From: Coniochaeta sp. PMI_546
Lineage: Eukaryota; Ascomycota; Sordariomycetes; Coniochaetales; Coniochaetaceae
Length of the DNA: 64,000 bases
Assembly: GCA_021432605.1 (NCBI GenBank)
Contig: MU271145.1
Location: 2,418,001 to 2,482,000, forward strand
Reading direction: 5' to 3'
A model generated the notes under the pieces. It was not told the origin of the DNA and did not search any database. It worked only from the letters and a program-made list of their open reading frames with translations. This document shows positions 20,584 to 32,584 of this stretch, piece by piece. A program made the translations under genes and the position numbers. The first letter of the stretch is position 1. Every line of letters begins with the position of its first letter.

Positions 20584-22083
20584 TCAGAACTGCCCCTCCA
20601 CGTCACCACCGTCCGTACTCCTCAGTCTCCGACTCTTGTAGCCCACCATGCTCAGCCGGGAGCCTGCACTTAGTATCCACTCCGGTATTGGCGGCGTCAT
20701 CTTCCGCTCCGTAAGCTTCTCTCCGTCCTCTTTCTCTTCTTCTTCCTCCTCCTCCTCCTCCTCCGGCTCTTCGCGGAGCTCTGGCGAGACACTCGGCGAC
20801 AAGCTTGAACCCTTCTCTATCCTTCCGCGGTGTAAATCATCCAGGCTGCCCTGACGGCTCAGCGGGCTTGGGACGGTGGGCAAGCTGCCGCTGCGCATGC
20901 GGTTCAATGTCCGTATGCTGTGACGATCCGAAATGACCTGTCCGCCGTTCGGTGCTGCGGTGACCACAGTCCCGGGTGTTGCAGTTGGAGGCGGTGTGGG
21001 CGAATCGCTTCTGAAAAGCGGATGGATGTGCGATTCGCTGACGGATTGGTGCTCAGTCAGTGTTGGTCGCTGGCTTTGCACACTCTGAACAGTTCCTATG
21101 GAGCTGTAGCTGCGGCTTCGTTGCTGGATCCTCGGCGGCTCCAGGTCCAGAGGCGTACCAGGGCTGGGACTTCGGCTCGTGGTAGGGCTTGCTGGGATAG
21201 TTTCGAGAAAGCGTCCCGGAATTGGTGATGAGCTTTCAAGGACGGTCTGTCTGTTCTGTGGGTCAACCCCGGAGGTGTCCCACGAATCAAACCCGTCCTC
21301 GGTCGCAACACTGGAACGCTCTTGGAATGCAGTGGATTCGAGAGAAGATGGCCGACGAGAAGACCGCTGACTGCTCGAAAGCAAGCGTGTCTTGGATGAG
21401 ATGGGCCGCACAATGTGAGACATGGATGAGCGAAACGAGCTCAGTGTCTCAGTCGCTGATCGTCCACCACTGGATCCAGGAGGACTCCGCAAATCCAGTG
21501 ATATTGCTTCCTTGTTCCTCGTTTCGACCGGTGCCGTTTGCTGGTACGGAATTGACTTGACTTGGGGCAGCGGTGAGCGGCGCGATTCTGCCCCGAACTC
21601 CGGAGAGCTTGCTCGATCATGAGGCTCAGTCCTGTTCGTGATATAATGGACGACGAGATATATCAACTGTAGAGCGAATGACAGGCCCAAAGCGACAGAG
21701 CTTCCGACTAGAAATCCGGTCGAGGTAGAGCCCGCTATATGGCTGGGAAGTGTACTCGGAGAGCTATTGCTAAGCCGCACGACGGCGGCAACCGAGGCTG
21801 CCGCTGCGATTGTGCACAGGAGTAGGCTCGTTCCGAACCATATGTTGTTGAAGACTAGCCAAGGTCTCCTTGGGGTTAACGGTCTAAGGTCCGCGACAAT
21901 AAGCCACCCCATGAGCACGAGTACCAGTGCTTCAAGAACTGACGAGAGGACAGCCGCAACCCGGACAGAGTCATCCCGCTCCAAGAGTGAGTGGGCAAGG
22001 ACGCTGTGTATCACCAAGACGGCCGTGGTTGCCAGGGCTGCGGCGACCCCTAGAATTATCGGTACAACACGAGGCACCAACAT
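20584..22083 (-). CDS. four-helix membrane protein with long Ser/Pro-rich cytosolic tail
   Basis: Single exon, 499 aa. Hydrophobic segments lie at about 4-28, 42-66, 78-103 and 122-147, suggesting four transmembrane helices with both ends on the same side. The remaining 350 residues are rich in Ser, Pro and Arg (for example SPSPGTPL, RSDSPTPPPTATPGT) and contain an acidic run EEPEEEEEEEEEEK near 450-465. The many SP/TP and RxxS sites suggest a phosphorylated tail. No enzyme motif is visible and I do not recognise the family. Four short helices with a tail recall MARVEL-like or other fungal plasma-membrane proteins, but this is only a resemblance. The start at 22083 gives a hydrophobic N-terminus without extra residues. 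Confidence 0.75.
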   Translation of the reverse strand: MLVPRVVPIILGVAAALATTAVLVIHSVLAHSLLERDDSVRVAAVLSSVLEALVLVLMGWLIVADLRPLTPRRPWLVFNNIWFGTSLLLCTIAAAASVAAVVRLSNSSPSTLPSHIAGSTSTGFLVGSSVALGLSFALQLIYLVVHYITNRTEPHDRASSPEFGAESRRSPLPQVKSIPYQQTAPVETRNKEAISLDLRSPPGSSGGRSATETLSSFRSSMSHIVRPISSKTRLLSSSQRSSRRPSSLESTAFQERSSVATEDGFDSWDTSGVDPQNRQTVLESSSPIPGRFLETIPASPTTSRSPSPGTPLDLEPPRIQQRSRSYSSIGTVQSVQSQRPTLTEHQSVSESHIHPLFRSDSPTPPPTATPGTVVTAAPNGGQVISDRHSIRTLNRMRSGSLPTVPSPLSRQGSLDDLHRGRIEKGSSLSPSVSPELREEPEEEEEEEEEEKEDGEKLTERKMTPPIPEWILSAGSRLSMVGYKSRRLRSTDGGDVEGQF

Positions 22084-25000
22084 TTTTGCGTAACAAGGAA
22101 AACCTGGAGTAACAAACTCACAGATCCCGCCAGATCTCCGGATCGAGGGCCTTCAAGGGCCTTGTTATATATGCCGTGTCTCGACCCAGGAAGGAAACCC
22201 AGACAGGCAGTGTAAAGCTGCTTGCTTCCAGAACAAAACAGAAGGGTAGTCGCGTGGTGAAGCAGGGTTCAAGCTGGCTGACTAGCTGCGCTACCTCCAA
22301 TTGAATGGCTCAGATGCTCAAAGGCTTCCCAAAGAAAACAACCGGGCAAGGCTGACGATCCAAGATGCAAGAATCCAGCTTGCTCTGCAGCCTTCCGCTG
22401 ACAGCACACAGAGAAAATAGGGCTGTCGTCCTTAATTTCCTCACGATGGGTAAACCCCACACTCAAAGTAGAAAGACTAGACAAGCTCAACACGGACGGC
22501 TATGCCGCTACCCGGCGCTGATAGCAAACTGGGTCGAAGTTTTGGCGGCCGCGATGTGAGGAAAACCGGAAAAAAGGTAGCCAAAGTGAGAACGGCGGTG
22601 TTGAAAGGCCAGCGGTATATATGAGATGCGGTTGGCCAGCCGGGTGCATATGGGCGGTGGGTTGGTCAACAAAGTTCGTATTCCAGGTACGAATCAGTAG
22701 TATCCTAGTTTGTCGAAGCCTTGGAACCGGGAACACCTGAAGCTGCTACTTGATTGGGGCGTGGATGAATCAAGACGGACTTGAGCCTGGCAAGAGGGGG
22801 TTAAAGGTAGGTGGTTAAGCTTGTCCAAGATATAAGATGGGCCGCATTAATATGGCCGCGCAGTACACGCCGGCTGGGCTTGCGAATGGCAGCCAGAAAG
22901 GACCGTGGATAGTAAAGGGGCAAAAAGCGTTGGAATAATGAGTGAACTCCGGGCCAGGGGGGATGAATTGCGAGCGGGAAGGTGCAGATGGTGAACGATG
23001 GTGGTAGCAAGGAACGAGAGAGGTGACGAGACGAGGCAGAGAAGAGAGAGTCGACTGAGAAGACAAGGTGTAAGACAATCCGTTGCCCTGGGGGAGAATG
23101 TGGGCTGGCCGACGGCTAAATGTAGAACACACACACACACAAGCACACAAGCACATGGGAGCCGGCGACACAAGACGCGACGCGTGAGACCTCTCACACA
23201 CCCCACCTTCTCTGGTCTGTTGTTGAACGGTTGCTGGATTGGGATGGGTTCCGGTGCAGCCTCTCTTGCGATTGGATTGCGCAATTGAAACCATGGAAGC
23301 CGCTGGCAAGGATGTCGTGCGTCTGGTGCGGTGGCATGGTGGGACCGAGTAGCGCCTCCACTCTCCACCGATGTGCCAGATGTGGGGCGCCATGGGCTGA
23401 ATTGGCGGGGGAGTCCCGGCAAGCTAGCAGGCTTGGCGGTACTGGCCCTGTCTAGCCTCCAGACAGACGGAATCTGATTGCGCTAGATCGACAAGCCACG
23501 CTCAAGTTGCTTTTTGAGTTTATGAATTGCCCGGATTTTATTCTCTTCCCTCTACACAGTAGACTCTAATGAGCCGTTCAGGAAAAGAAACGCGCAGTCT
23601 ATCACGTCAATGGCCTTGGAAGAAGCTGTATAAGGTATATGGCAGCCCGACTCTGATAGCTGTGCATGTACTGTGTAGAAAGGTCGAAGACTGGGGGCGG
23701 GGTCTTTGCATACCTTAAGTTGTGACTTTGTCCCCGCTCCGTCGCACCTTCGGCCGCACAGGTGTAAGGTCGCAGAAGAGATGTGAATGCGGTATGGACA
23801 GGTACGAATCTGGCGCCTGTTTCCCAATGGGATCAGGCAGCGTGTCGTTGAGACAGCTTGTGACACGCCGGCGCCGTTAACCTCATTGAGGCGGGCGCTT
23901 TAGAAGGCATCATGAAGTTTGCTGCCTTTCGATCTTGGGCAAGAATGTCCGACGCAAGTATTGAACGCTTATGCATGGGACAAGCTGAAAATCGGGCAGT
24001 CTTGGATATGTTGCGTAGAAGATTGTTTGCCGGCACGTTCGGATCCTGTGCCGGTGCAAAGTAAGCACCTGCCGCAGTGGTAACACACGGTCTCGGCAGA
24101 GGCATCGTGAGGTTGCAATGTCGCGTTTTTTGAGGATGTCCGAGGGTCGGGTACCTGACAGAGCGAGGTCCTAGCGCACATGGCATCTCACCATATCCGG
24201 GACGTGTTTACGGAGGCGGTTTCTTTGTTCTCTACTATGTAGGACCCTTTGCCGACGCGTCAGTCCACTAGGCCGAGCGCATCTTGCTGTCGAAGACGGA
24301 AGTACGCGATCCCGCCCTTGGGGCCCATGGCCGAGAGTCTGCCCAAGACCTTCAAGGTGAGGTGATTTCGTGGACTATCCGAACGCTCGAGAACGGCGTC
24401 GCCTCGATCAGTATCGGTAACACGCATTAACTCCGTTGTACAAATCGTTGATGTGCACCGTGAATGTGATGCCGTGCACCCGTCTCACCCCGGCTTCAAC
24501 CGCCATGAGGGCTCAGGAACCGCTTGAAACAAGTGGCTGCGATGGTTTTGGATGAGATGCAGGTACACAGGGCCTTGAATGGCTGTCCAAGACGCTAAGC
24601 ATGCCCAGGACGACGGGCCAGAAGCCCGTCATTGTGACGGGATATCGATCAATGGGCCAAGGAAGTAGCGAGCTAAGCTTGCGACCATGGATTTGTGCGC
24701 AATGAAGCTATTCCCACGTAGGGCTAGCGGCATCCGGAATTGCATTCAGGTTGAAGTATGAATGTTATACTTTTGGAACTGTCTCTTTTAAGTTCAGACC
24801 AGCAGGAATATCATTATTACAGGCCAAAGGTGAGATGACAGCCGTGTCACGTCGATTAGATAAAGCATCTTAGCGACCCTTCTGGCAAATACGATTCGCC
24901 GATATCGTCACCGAGGGTCCATGAACAGGTAACGAAGCCTGTGGTGCCGAACTTCGCAGCTGTCTCGACACCCTCTCTCACCGAAGCTCTGCTATCCATC

Positions 25001-26909
25001 GCTTCTCTCTCACCGTCCCCTCCTTCATCTTACCATTGCAGGTGCGAACAGGCTCTGACCTGGTAAGAGAGCTGGCATGGCACTCGATGCTTGATCCTGG
25101 ATTCTCAATTCGTCGGTCCTGGTGCTATTGATTGGCCAGTATTGTGGGTTGTGCACCATGCTGCCCCTCGATCATTACTGCATAGTACCTGCCATGGTAT
25201 ACCACAGTAGAGGCATGAGCTACGGCTCCATCTCTGTCAGGGCGACTTGACAATGTTTACCCCAAATTTGAGGGTCCATTACTCAATAAGTGCCTTACGA
25301 ATGCTGCGCGGCGATGGTTTCAGGTCCGTCATCTCGATCTCCTCTGACATGTGGCTAGCAAACTTCCGAAAATGCCAGGATGGACATAGGCCGCCAATTG
25401 CTTCCTTCTATCGTGCTGGGCTCTTAGGATTATACAAATTCGTACGACCAAACTGTCCTACTTGTCCCGTACTATCGAGACCTGAGCCATGGCAACCCAG
25501 CGAAGTACTGCGATCTATCTACAGTGTATTTGGCCGACTGTATCTCGGCATCTCGCCAGGCATCTCGCGGCGACAAGTGTCATCGTGTGTGGGACGTGTG
25601 GACCCTCAGCTCTGCTGTGATGATTCGAGAGAGAGGTCCGGAGTAAATATTCGACACTGGTGAGACAGTATGCATCTTGTTTGCTAACTTCCAAGTTGTT
25701 CCATGTGAGTCGGCCGAGGGGGCCAATATTGTGGAAATGGAAATGAGCTCCATCCGGCATACATGGAGACTCTGGCCTTCAGACAAACTCAAATTCGATA
25801 GCGTCTTGAAGGTCTCGCAATCCAATCTCTCACGACAGAGACTTAAAAGTAAACAGATCCACTAACATAAACAAATCCACAAAAAAAAGAAAAAGTAAGT
25901 TTCAAAATAAACAACAAACAGAGCTGAGATGTAAACAGATGTCGTAACTATTTGATCCCAACGCTCATGAACGGGACGATCCGGATCATCTGATCAAGCA
26001 CCGTCCAGATAGTCTTGGTTCAGTTGCTGCATGTCGCAGATCTAACAGTTTTTACTATGTATAGCCGTAGATCACAGCCCTGGGAGCTCTCTGGCCCTCT
26101 GAGTTCATTCCAACCTTTGAGACCTATTGTCTCACTCCTCAACTTCTAGATCATTGCTCCATGCTGGTGTGGTCCTAGCAGACGCAGGCCACTGGCGACA
26201 ATCACTGGCATCCCACGTCTACGACGATTTTGATGTCCTTGAGATCTGAAGAGCCGCGCTGATGCCCTCCCTACCCGCGACAGAAACGGAGGCTACATTG
26301 TCGAACGCCGGATTCTGCATTGCTGTATAGTCATCTACACGTGCACTGACGTGTACAACTTATATGTAGGCGCAAAAAAGGACATCTCACTGATCTCAGA
26401 CCGAATACTACGTTCGAGTATGTCGTCGTCCGCATCAGGCAGCTACTATACGTCAACCCCGCGCTTCTCGGTTTATCATTGTGTCGAGAATCTGGGGTAG
26501 CGTACGTCGATCTGTTACTTCTCCAACTATCCCAATGAGTTTTTCCAGAATTGGGTTGATGTTCTCCAACTCGGAATCCTGGCATGATGCACATTAGCCG
26601 CAACCCAAAGTGGTCGCTACGAGGTACGGAAGATGATTGCTGGAATCGCAAATAGGCTTCATGGACGCTGTTTGACAATGTAACCCATATTTCCTTCTCT
26701 CCTCTAGATATACCGAACCTCGCCTGAACTGGTCCAGGTAGGCAGTCGGTAGCCATTGGACATGTCGTTATAGTGCATCGGATCGCAACCGAGTTGGTTG
26801 CTTAGATCTGTTTATCTTAATTATCGTTGTCTACATTGGTCAGACACAAGGGCCGAAGGTCGATTATTCTGTGCGGACGCATCAGAGTCTTTCAATCGGG
26901 TTCGCAAGC
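22084..26909. other. 4.8-kb gene-free region upstream of the beta-galactosidase gene
   Basis: No convincing gene on either strand. The longest frames (minus strand 22815-23422; 26331-26756) have no domain and overlap other frames. Simple features: an AC-rich microsatellite near 23129-23160 and an A-rich stretch at about 25845-25915. Around 24440-24530 one frame reads VDVHRECDAVHPSHPGF, faintly like the His-box of GDSL hydrolases, between stop codons. It may be a gene relic, but I cannot show it. The region probably includes the promoters of both flanking divergent genes. Confidence 0.45.
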
Positions 26910-29900
26910 ATGCGTCTCCAGGTCCTCATAGCGGCCGTGCTAGGCTGGATATCGTGTGCAGCTGCGACTTCGAACAATCTGACCGACTTGGTAACATGGG
27001 ACAAGTACAGCCTCACGGTCAATGGGACGCGTGTCTACATCAGGTTGGTGCCCCAAACAGGTCATGTTGGAATTCATTCTAATGTCCTTCCAGCTCTGCT
27101 GAGTTCCATTACCAGAGATTACCTGTTCCGGAGCTCTGGCTGGTATTAGACCTGGGCGTGATTGCAAATATCTTGCACGCATTATCTAACACATATCTTC
27201 GGACAGGATGTATTCCATAAGCTGAAAGCCAACGGCTTTAACACCATCAGGTAGGCACTATGCCCATCGAGACGAGGTACATGGTCGGCAGACGTTGCTG
27301 ACCCCGGCAGTGTGTACTTCTTCTGGTCATACCACTCCCCTTCGAAAGGAGTATATGACTTTGAGTCACCAGGCAAGAACATACAACAGCTCTTCGACTA
27401 CGCCAAAGAGGCCGGTCTTTGGGTGGTTGCCCGTGCGGGCCCCTATTGCAATGTGCGTGATCTGCTTCAAGTAATAGACTAAAAGCTCTTGTTCCGACGC
27501 AGCTGACACCATATCTAGGCCGAGACGAGCGGCGGTGGCCTTGCGCTCTGGGGCTCAGACGGCTCCCTCGGGACCCTGAGAACAAGCGACGAGACTTATC
27601 ATCAAGCGTGGTTGCCCTGGGTGAATGCGGTTGGAAAAATCATCGCAGACAATCAGATCACCAAGGGAGGGCCTGTGATCCTGAATCAAGTCGAAAACGA
27701 ATATCAAGAAACGGTTTACTCTCCAACCAATACAGCAGTCATCTACATGGAACAACTGGAATCCGCATTTCGCGACGCGGGTGTCGTTGTTCCTCTGACG
27801 CATAATGAAAAGGGCATGCGGTCTATGTCGTGGTCGACAGACTATAATAATGTCGGCGGTGCCGTCGACGTGTACGCGCTTGATAGCTATCCCGGCGGGC
27901 TCAGCTGTACTAATGTCAACACTGGCTTCAACGTCGTGCGGACGTACTACCAATGGTTCTCCAACTACTCCTTCACCCAGCCAAGCTATCTCGCTGAGTT
28001 CGAAGGTGGCTGGTTCTCGGCCTGGGGCGACAAGACATTTTATGACGATGTAAGTGAGCCCAGGCTGTGCAATGGGAATTGGTTCTGGCTGATGATATAA
28101 ACAGTGTCAAACGGAGCATGACCCGGCATTTGCGGACGTCTACTACAAGAACAACATCGGCCAGCGAGTCACCATGCTTAATATTTACATGGCCTTCGGA
28201 GGCACAAACTGGGGCCATTGTGAGTCCACAATCAAAGAGTTCGGCGTGTGTATGATGAAAATCGCTGATAGCAAGTCTAGCTGCTGCTCCTGTGGTATAC
28301 ACAAGCTACGACTACAGCGCACCCTTGAGAGAGACTCGACAGCAGTGGAGCAAGCTATTTCAGACCAAGCTCGTCAACATGTTTGCAACGTCGTCTCCCG
28401 AGCTCTTGACGACGTACATGGTAGGCAACGGAACCGGCTTCAGGGTTTCGAATCCAGGCGTCTTCTCGTGGGTGCTCAAAAACCCGACGTCTGGCACGAC
28501 CTTCACTGTGTTGCAGCAAGCCAAGACTCCGTCAACCGCGAATGTCTCCACTTCAGCCACCCTCGACACGAGTGCCGGGATGGTGACTGTGTCAGATGTA
28601 TCCCTCTATGGGCGGCAGAGCAAGATACTCGTCACTGATTACACGTTCGGCTCTCACAAACTTCTCTATGCGACAGCTGATATCCTGACCAGCGGGGTGT
28701 TTGACTCGGACGTGCTTGTATTGTACCTCAAGGCCGGCCAAACCGGCGAGATTGCTTTCGCAGACAAGCAAGACCTCACATATACCACCACGGGAAGCTC
28801 ACAGGTTACTTCATCCAAGAATGGTACACAGCAGGTATTTAGGTGGACGCAAGGCACTGGCACGACAGCCATCAAGCTGTCCAACGGCGTCCTGCTCTAC
28901 CTCCTGGAACAGCAGACGGCTTGGAGGTTCTGGGCACCGGCCACCACCTTAGACCCCTACGCCGGGGCTGCGCAGAAGCTCTTCGTCATCGGACCTTACC
29001 TCGTCCGAAGCGCATCAGTCAGCCACCAGGTCCTGCACATCTCAGGAGACAGCGACACGTCCACGACCATCGAAGCCTACGTAGGCTCATCGCCTATTGA
29101 AACCATCGTCTGGAACGGCATCCGCCTCACCGCGACCAAGACCGCTTATGGCTCCTACACCGCCACCATCCCCGGCGCCGAGTCGCGCACCGTCTCCCTG
29201 CCCTCGCTGGACAGATGGTACTCCGCCGACTCCTTGCCCGAGGCGGACCCGTCCTATGACGACTCCCGCTGGACAATCTGCAACAAAACAAGCACCAAAT
29301 CCCCCATCGCCCCCTTGACGCTTCCCGTCCTCTTCAGCTCCGACTATGGGTACTACGTCGGCGCCAAGATCTACCGCGGCTACTTCGACTCCTCCTCTTT
29401 CACCTCTGTCAACCTCACCGCCTCGGGCGGCCTGGCCTTCGGCTGGTCCGCCTGGCTGAACGGGGTGCACATAGGAAGCCACCCGGGCACCGCATCCCTG
29501 ACCACGACAACCCTCCAACTCACATTCCCCCCAACCATCCCGCTCAACGCGACCGGCAACGTCCTCACCGTCCTGGTGGACTACCACGGCCACGACGAGA
29601 CCTCCACGGCCAAGGGCGTCGAGAACCCCCGCGGCCTGCTGGGCGCAACCCTCCTGCCCGGCGGCACGCCGTCCTCCACCGGCTTCACCCAGTGGAAGAT
29701 CCAAGGCAACGCCGGCGGCGGCGCGGGCTACCTCGACCCCGTCCGCGGTCCCATGAACGAAGGCGGCCTGCACGCCGAGCGGCTGGGCTGGTTCCTCCCC
29801 GGCTTCGACCCCTCTAAGCCCGCCGCCTTCTCGTCCCCTTCCGCCTCGACCTCCCCCACGACCGGAATCTCCAAAGCAGGGGTGAGGTTCTACACGACCA

Positions 29901-30244
29901 CCTTCCACCTCAACATCGACAGCGACCTCGACGTCCCTCTCGGCATCGAGCTCTCGGCCCCCGCGGGCACGGTGGCCCGGGTCATGATCTGGGTCAACGG
30001 GTACCAGTACGGCAAGTACGTGCCGCACATGGGCCCGCAGACGCGCTTCCCCGTGCCCCCCGGCGTGATCAACAACAGGGGCCTGAACACCCTGGCCCTG
30101 AGCCTCTGGGCGCAGGCCGACGGCGGGGCGAGGCTGGACGGGGTGAGGCTGTTCAGCTACGGGGCTTACCAGAGCGATTTTGGGTTTAACCGGGACTGGA
30201 GCGCGTTGCAGCCGCAGTGGAAGGATAGGAGTCAGTATGTCTAG
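26910..30244 (+). CDS. lacA: secreted beta-galactosidase, glycoside hydrolase family 35
   Basis: Seven exons: 26910-27043, 27094-27142, 27207-27250, 27311-27452, 27519-28049, 28105-28219 and 28281-30244; 992 aa, the usual size of fungal GH35 lactases. The protein starts with a signal peptide ([19 protein letters not shown]). The TIM-barrel domain carries [34 protein letters not shown] with the likely acid/base E184, and LAEFEGGW with the likely nucleophile E283. Then come GGTNWGH and [13 protein letters not shown], followed by the multi-domain beta-rich C-terminal half. It should hydrolyse terminal beta-D-galactosyl residues of plant galactans and lactose outside the cell. All six introns keep frame. 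It stands alone between gene-poor stretches and an AT-hook gene; no transport or regulator partner is adjacent. The start at 26910 is set by the signal peptide. Confidence 0.93.
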
Positions 30245-31315
30245 GTTAAGAAGCTGGCTTTGACAAGGGGGGGCGGGATTTGATGTTACACTGTCCGACT
30301 GGGGTTAGTGAAGGAGTTGTAAGCCGTTACTGTACTCTTGCCTGATAGTCCGCCCCGATCGCAAGTAGGAAACACAATGCCCATCAGCTATTGGACGTGG
30401 CAGTCTAATGCAGTTAGCACCGAGGATGAATGTCAGCCAACCATTCGCAGGTCCATATATTGTCTGATTATCACTGGCTTGGGCTGAAGTGTCGGAGTGA
30501 GAAAAGCTCCAATCAGGAACTGCCGTCAGCAAGAAGCGTCTTCACAAGCAGCAAATGACAGCGTGTCAAATGATATACTGCGAAAAGTGGTATATGTATT
30601 CAGATAGGGGCTTCGGGAGGGAGCCTACGAAAAGCAGACGACCCTCAGTCGACGAGGCTGGTCGTGCGAGCAGCACACGGTGAGGCTGTGATGGTAATTG
30701 CCCCGTGGAAGGGTTCCTGAGGTTCGTCTCAGTCCATTCGGTGTGTTGATCTGTATAGCAATAGTCTTTTATTACAGAGCAACCCTCGAAAACCAGATTA
30801 CCAGCCGCTGTTAACGCCAGTAACCAACAGCAGATCATTTGTACATATATCATGAGAGTTCCCGGTTCCTCATGCCCCATAGACTATGTCTGGAGAACTC
30901 CATGTGAGAATAACAACGCAAACTTGGCCGCTCGAGATGCACTGCAAAATGAGCCCTCCTTCCGCCAAAACCTTCCCCTTTATGTCATGAAGATGCATCT
31001 CCATATCTTCCCTCGTGGTATCGTGAAAAAAAAAGGATCAAATCAAATCAAAGAAGTTTGCCGTGTACGCCGAGCCAAAGACGCCAAGCCAGTTGAAGCC
31101 CAAGCTCTCCAAGACCCTCTCACCCCCTCCCTCGCGCTGCCTCGCGCGGTCTGTATAAGATCGCAACGAAGGCAAAATTTGAAGTAGAATATCGCCCTGA
31201 CGTCTGTCGCTCAAAATCGCATGTAATGAAATATAACGCGTGTATGCCGAGACGGAGATCTTGGCTTGTGCGCCGTTTGATGCCTGGGTTCGCCGAGCCA
31301 TGCTGCAAACGAAAA
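30245..31315. other. convergent intergenic region between lacA and AT-hook gene
   Basis: 1.07 kb of 3' flanks. Only short, unremarkable frames. I see no repeat or RNA gene. Confidence 0.5.
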
Positions 31316-32584
31316 TTATGCCTTGTTCGCCAAGGGTGGATGTCCTTCGTTCCTCCCATGTTCCATTGTCTGGCCTATGACTTCTCTAAGTGCACTGGCG
31401 GCGAAGGGTGACCCGGAATGTCTATCGAGGGCTGAGCCTTGGAGGACGGGGGGTTCCAGCGGAACAGGTCCAGGGTGTTCACCGGGTGTCCTCTGGCCAG
31501 TTTGGCTTGCACGTTCGCGCCAACCCTCCTCCCTCTCTGGCTCAGTCTGATCATCACTTCTGCTCCGATGATCTCGCGTGTCGGGGCTCGCCGTCGGCTG
31601 TATCGATCTGGGCACGCTCTCGGACCGCTGCTGCTGCTGATCTCCCGCTGATGGACGACCACCCTTTCTCTTGGACTTTGGGTCGGAAGCGGGCGCAGTG
31701 GACGAGATCTGGTATGCTGGCGGTCCCACCGGACTAGGACTGTAGGTCGACTGGGTTTTAGTCGGTACGGGCTGCGGCGCGATCGGTGCTGGAGTGATCG
31801 GTGCATAGCTCGTCGTCTGAGTCGCGTTCGCACGAGCCCAAGCTTCTCTGTCTGCCTTGGAAGGACGACCGCGCTTGCGGCCGGTGCCGGAAGGCGTACT
31901 TGTCGAGACATTCGGGCTGGATGTGGGAGGAGAAGCCGCAAAGCCATTCGGGGCCGGTCGCGGTTGGATGTTGACCGGTAGCGATTGAAGTTGGGGTTGA
32001 AGCTGTGGAAGCGAAGAAGGAGGGGGTTGATGTTGAAGATGTGGTGGGATTTGCAGCTGCGATTGAGGCTGTAGCTGGTGTTGAGTCTGACTGACACCAT
32101 GAGAGCCGAAGCTTCGCGCCGCGGGGTATGCCTGTGATTCTATGGGAGACGTTATGGCCTGCCTCTTTGGTAGCTGCTCGCTGATATCCCCAAAGGACTT
32201 CCGTTTCAATGATGGGACCGTCGGTGGTTGTAGATGCATGTTGAACATTAGCTCTGTGGCGCGCAGGCATTGTCGTATATTGCGGCCTGTGGAAAGGGGG
32301 TCCGTTAGAGGGGTGGTCACCATAGATCTGGTGGCTGGATTGTTTAGAAACCTACCGCCGGGAAGCTGCATCTCCATCCAGTCAGGAGCAATATCATGAT
32401 ACTTGACGAAATCTACAAGAGTGCCGACATCCATATGGCTGACCTTGATCATCTCGGCAAGGACGAACCGCTATTGATGGGGAGAAAGCGAGGTGAGTGC
32501 TTGATCGGTGGGCATAAGGGGGCTAGGCTTAGTGGTCAGAGGCTTAACACGCACCTTTTCTGCATCAGTGAATACCGACTCCAT
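31316..32584 (-). CDS. AT-hook protein with conserved N-terminal domain
   Basis: Three exons on the minus strand: 32584-32555 (30 nt), 32470-32356 and 32286-31316; 371 aa. The N-terminus (MESVFTDAEKRFVLAEMIKV, then VGTLVDFVKYHDIAPDWMEM...GRNIRQCLRATELMF) reads as a compact helical domain of about 70 residues and looks conserved, judging from its complexity against the rest. After a Gln/Pro-rich middle there is an AT-hook GRKRGRPSKADREAW (about 200-215) and a second, weaker basic block KSKRKGGRPSAGD. AT-hooks bind the minor groove of AT-rich DNA, so a chromatin or transcription role is likely. I cannot name the family. Introns have GTGCGT and GTAGGT donors, and both joins keep frame (AEK-RFV; LPGG-RNI). 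It is divergent from set2, 4.4 kb away. Confidence 0.78.

Noticed and set aside
2845-22083. secondary-metabolite cluster around the ABC transporter
   Set aside because: Neighbouring genes are housekeeping factors; no synthase, cyclase or pathway regulator is present.
22260-22340. tRNA-like A-box words (TAGCGCAG on minus, TGGCTCAG on plus)
   Set aside because: No B box at correct spacing and no cloverleaf could be drawn.
22815-23422. minus-strand open frames of about 190 codons
   Set aside because: Two overlapping frames of similar length, with no domains and no coding-like codon use; probably chance frames in promoter DNA.
24178-24620. possible GDSL hydrolase gene
   Set aside because: Stops interrupt every frame and only one weak motif is visible; kept only as a low-interest relic note.
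25845-26820. second inverted-repeat element (AAACAGATC words at both ends)
   Set aside because: Only about 12-14 bases match and the flanks do not align, which is expected by chance in this length.
29087-30028. 313-codon minus-strand frame
   Set aside because: Gly/Val/Glu-rich antisense shadow of the beta-galactosidase 3' exon.
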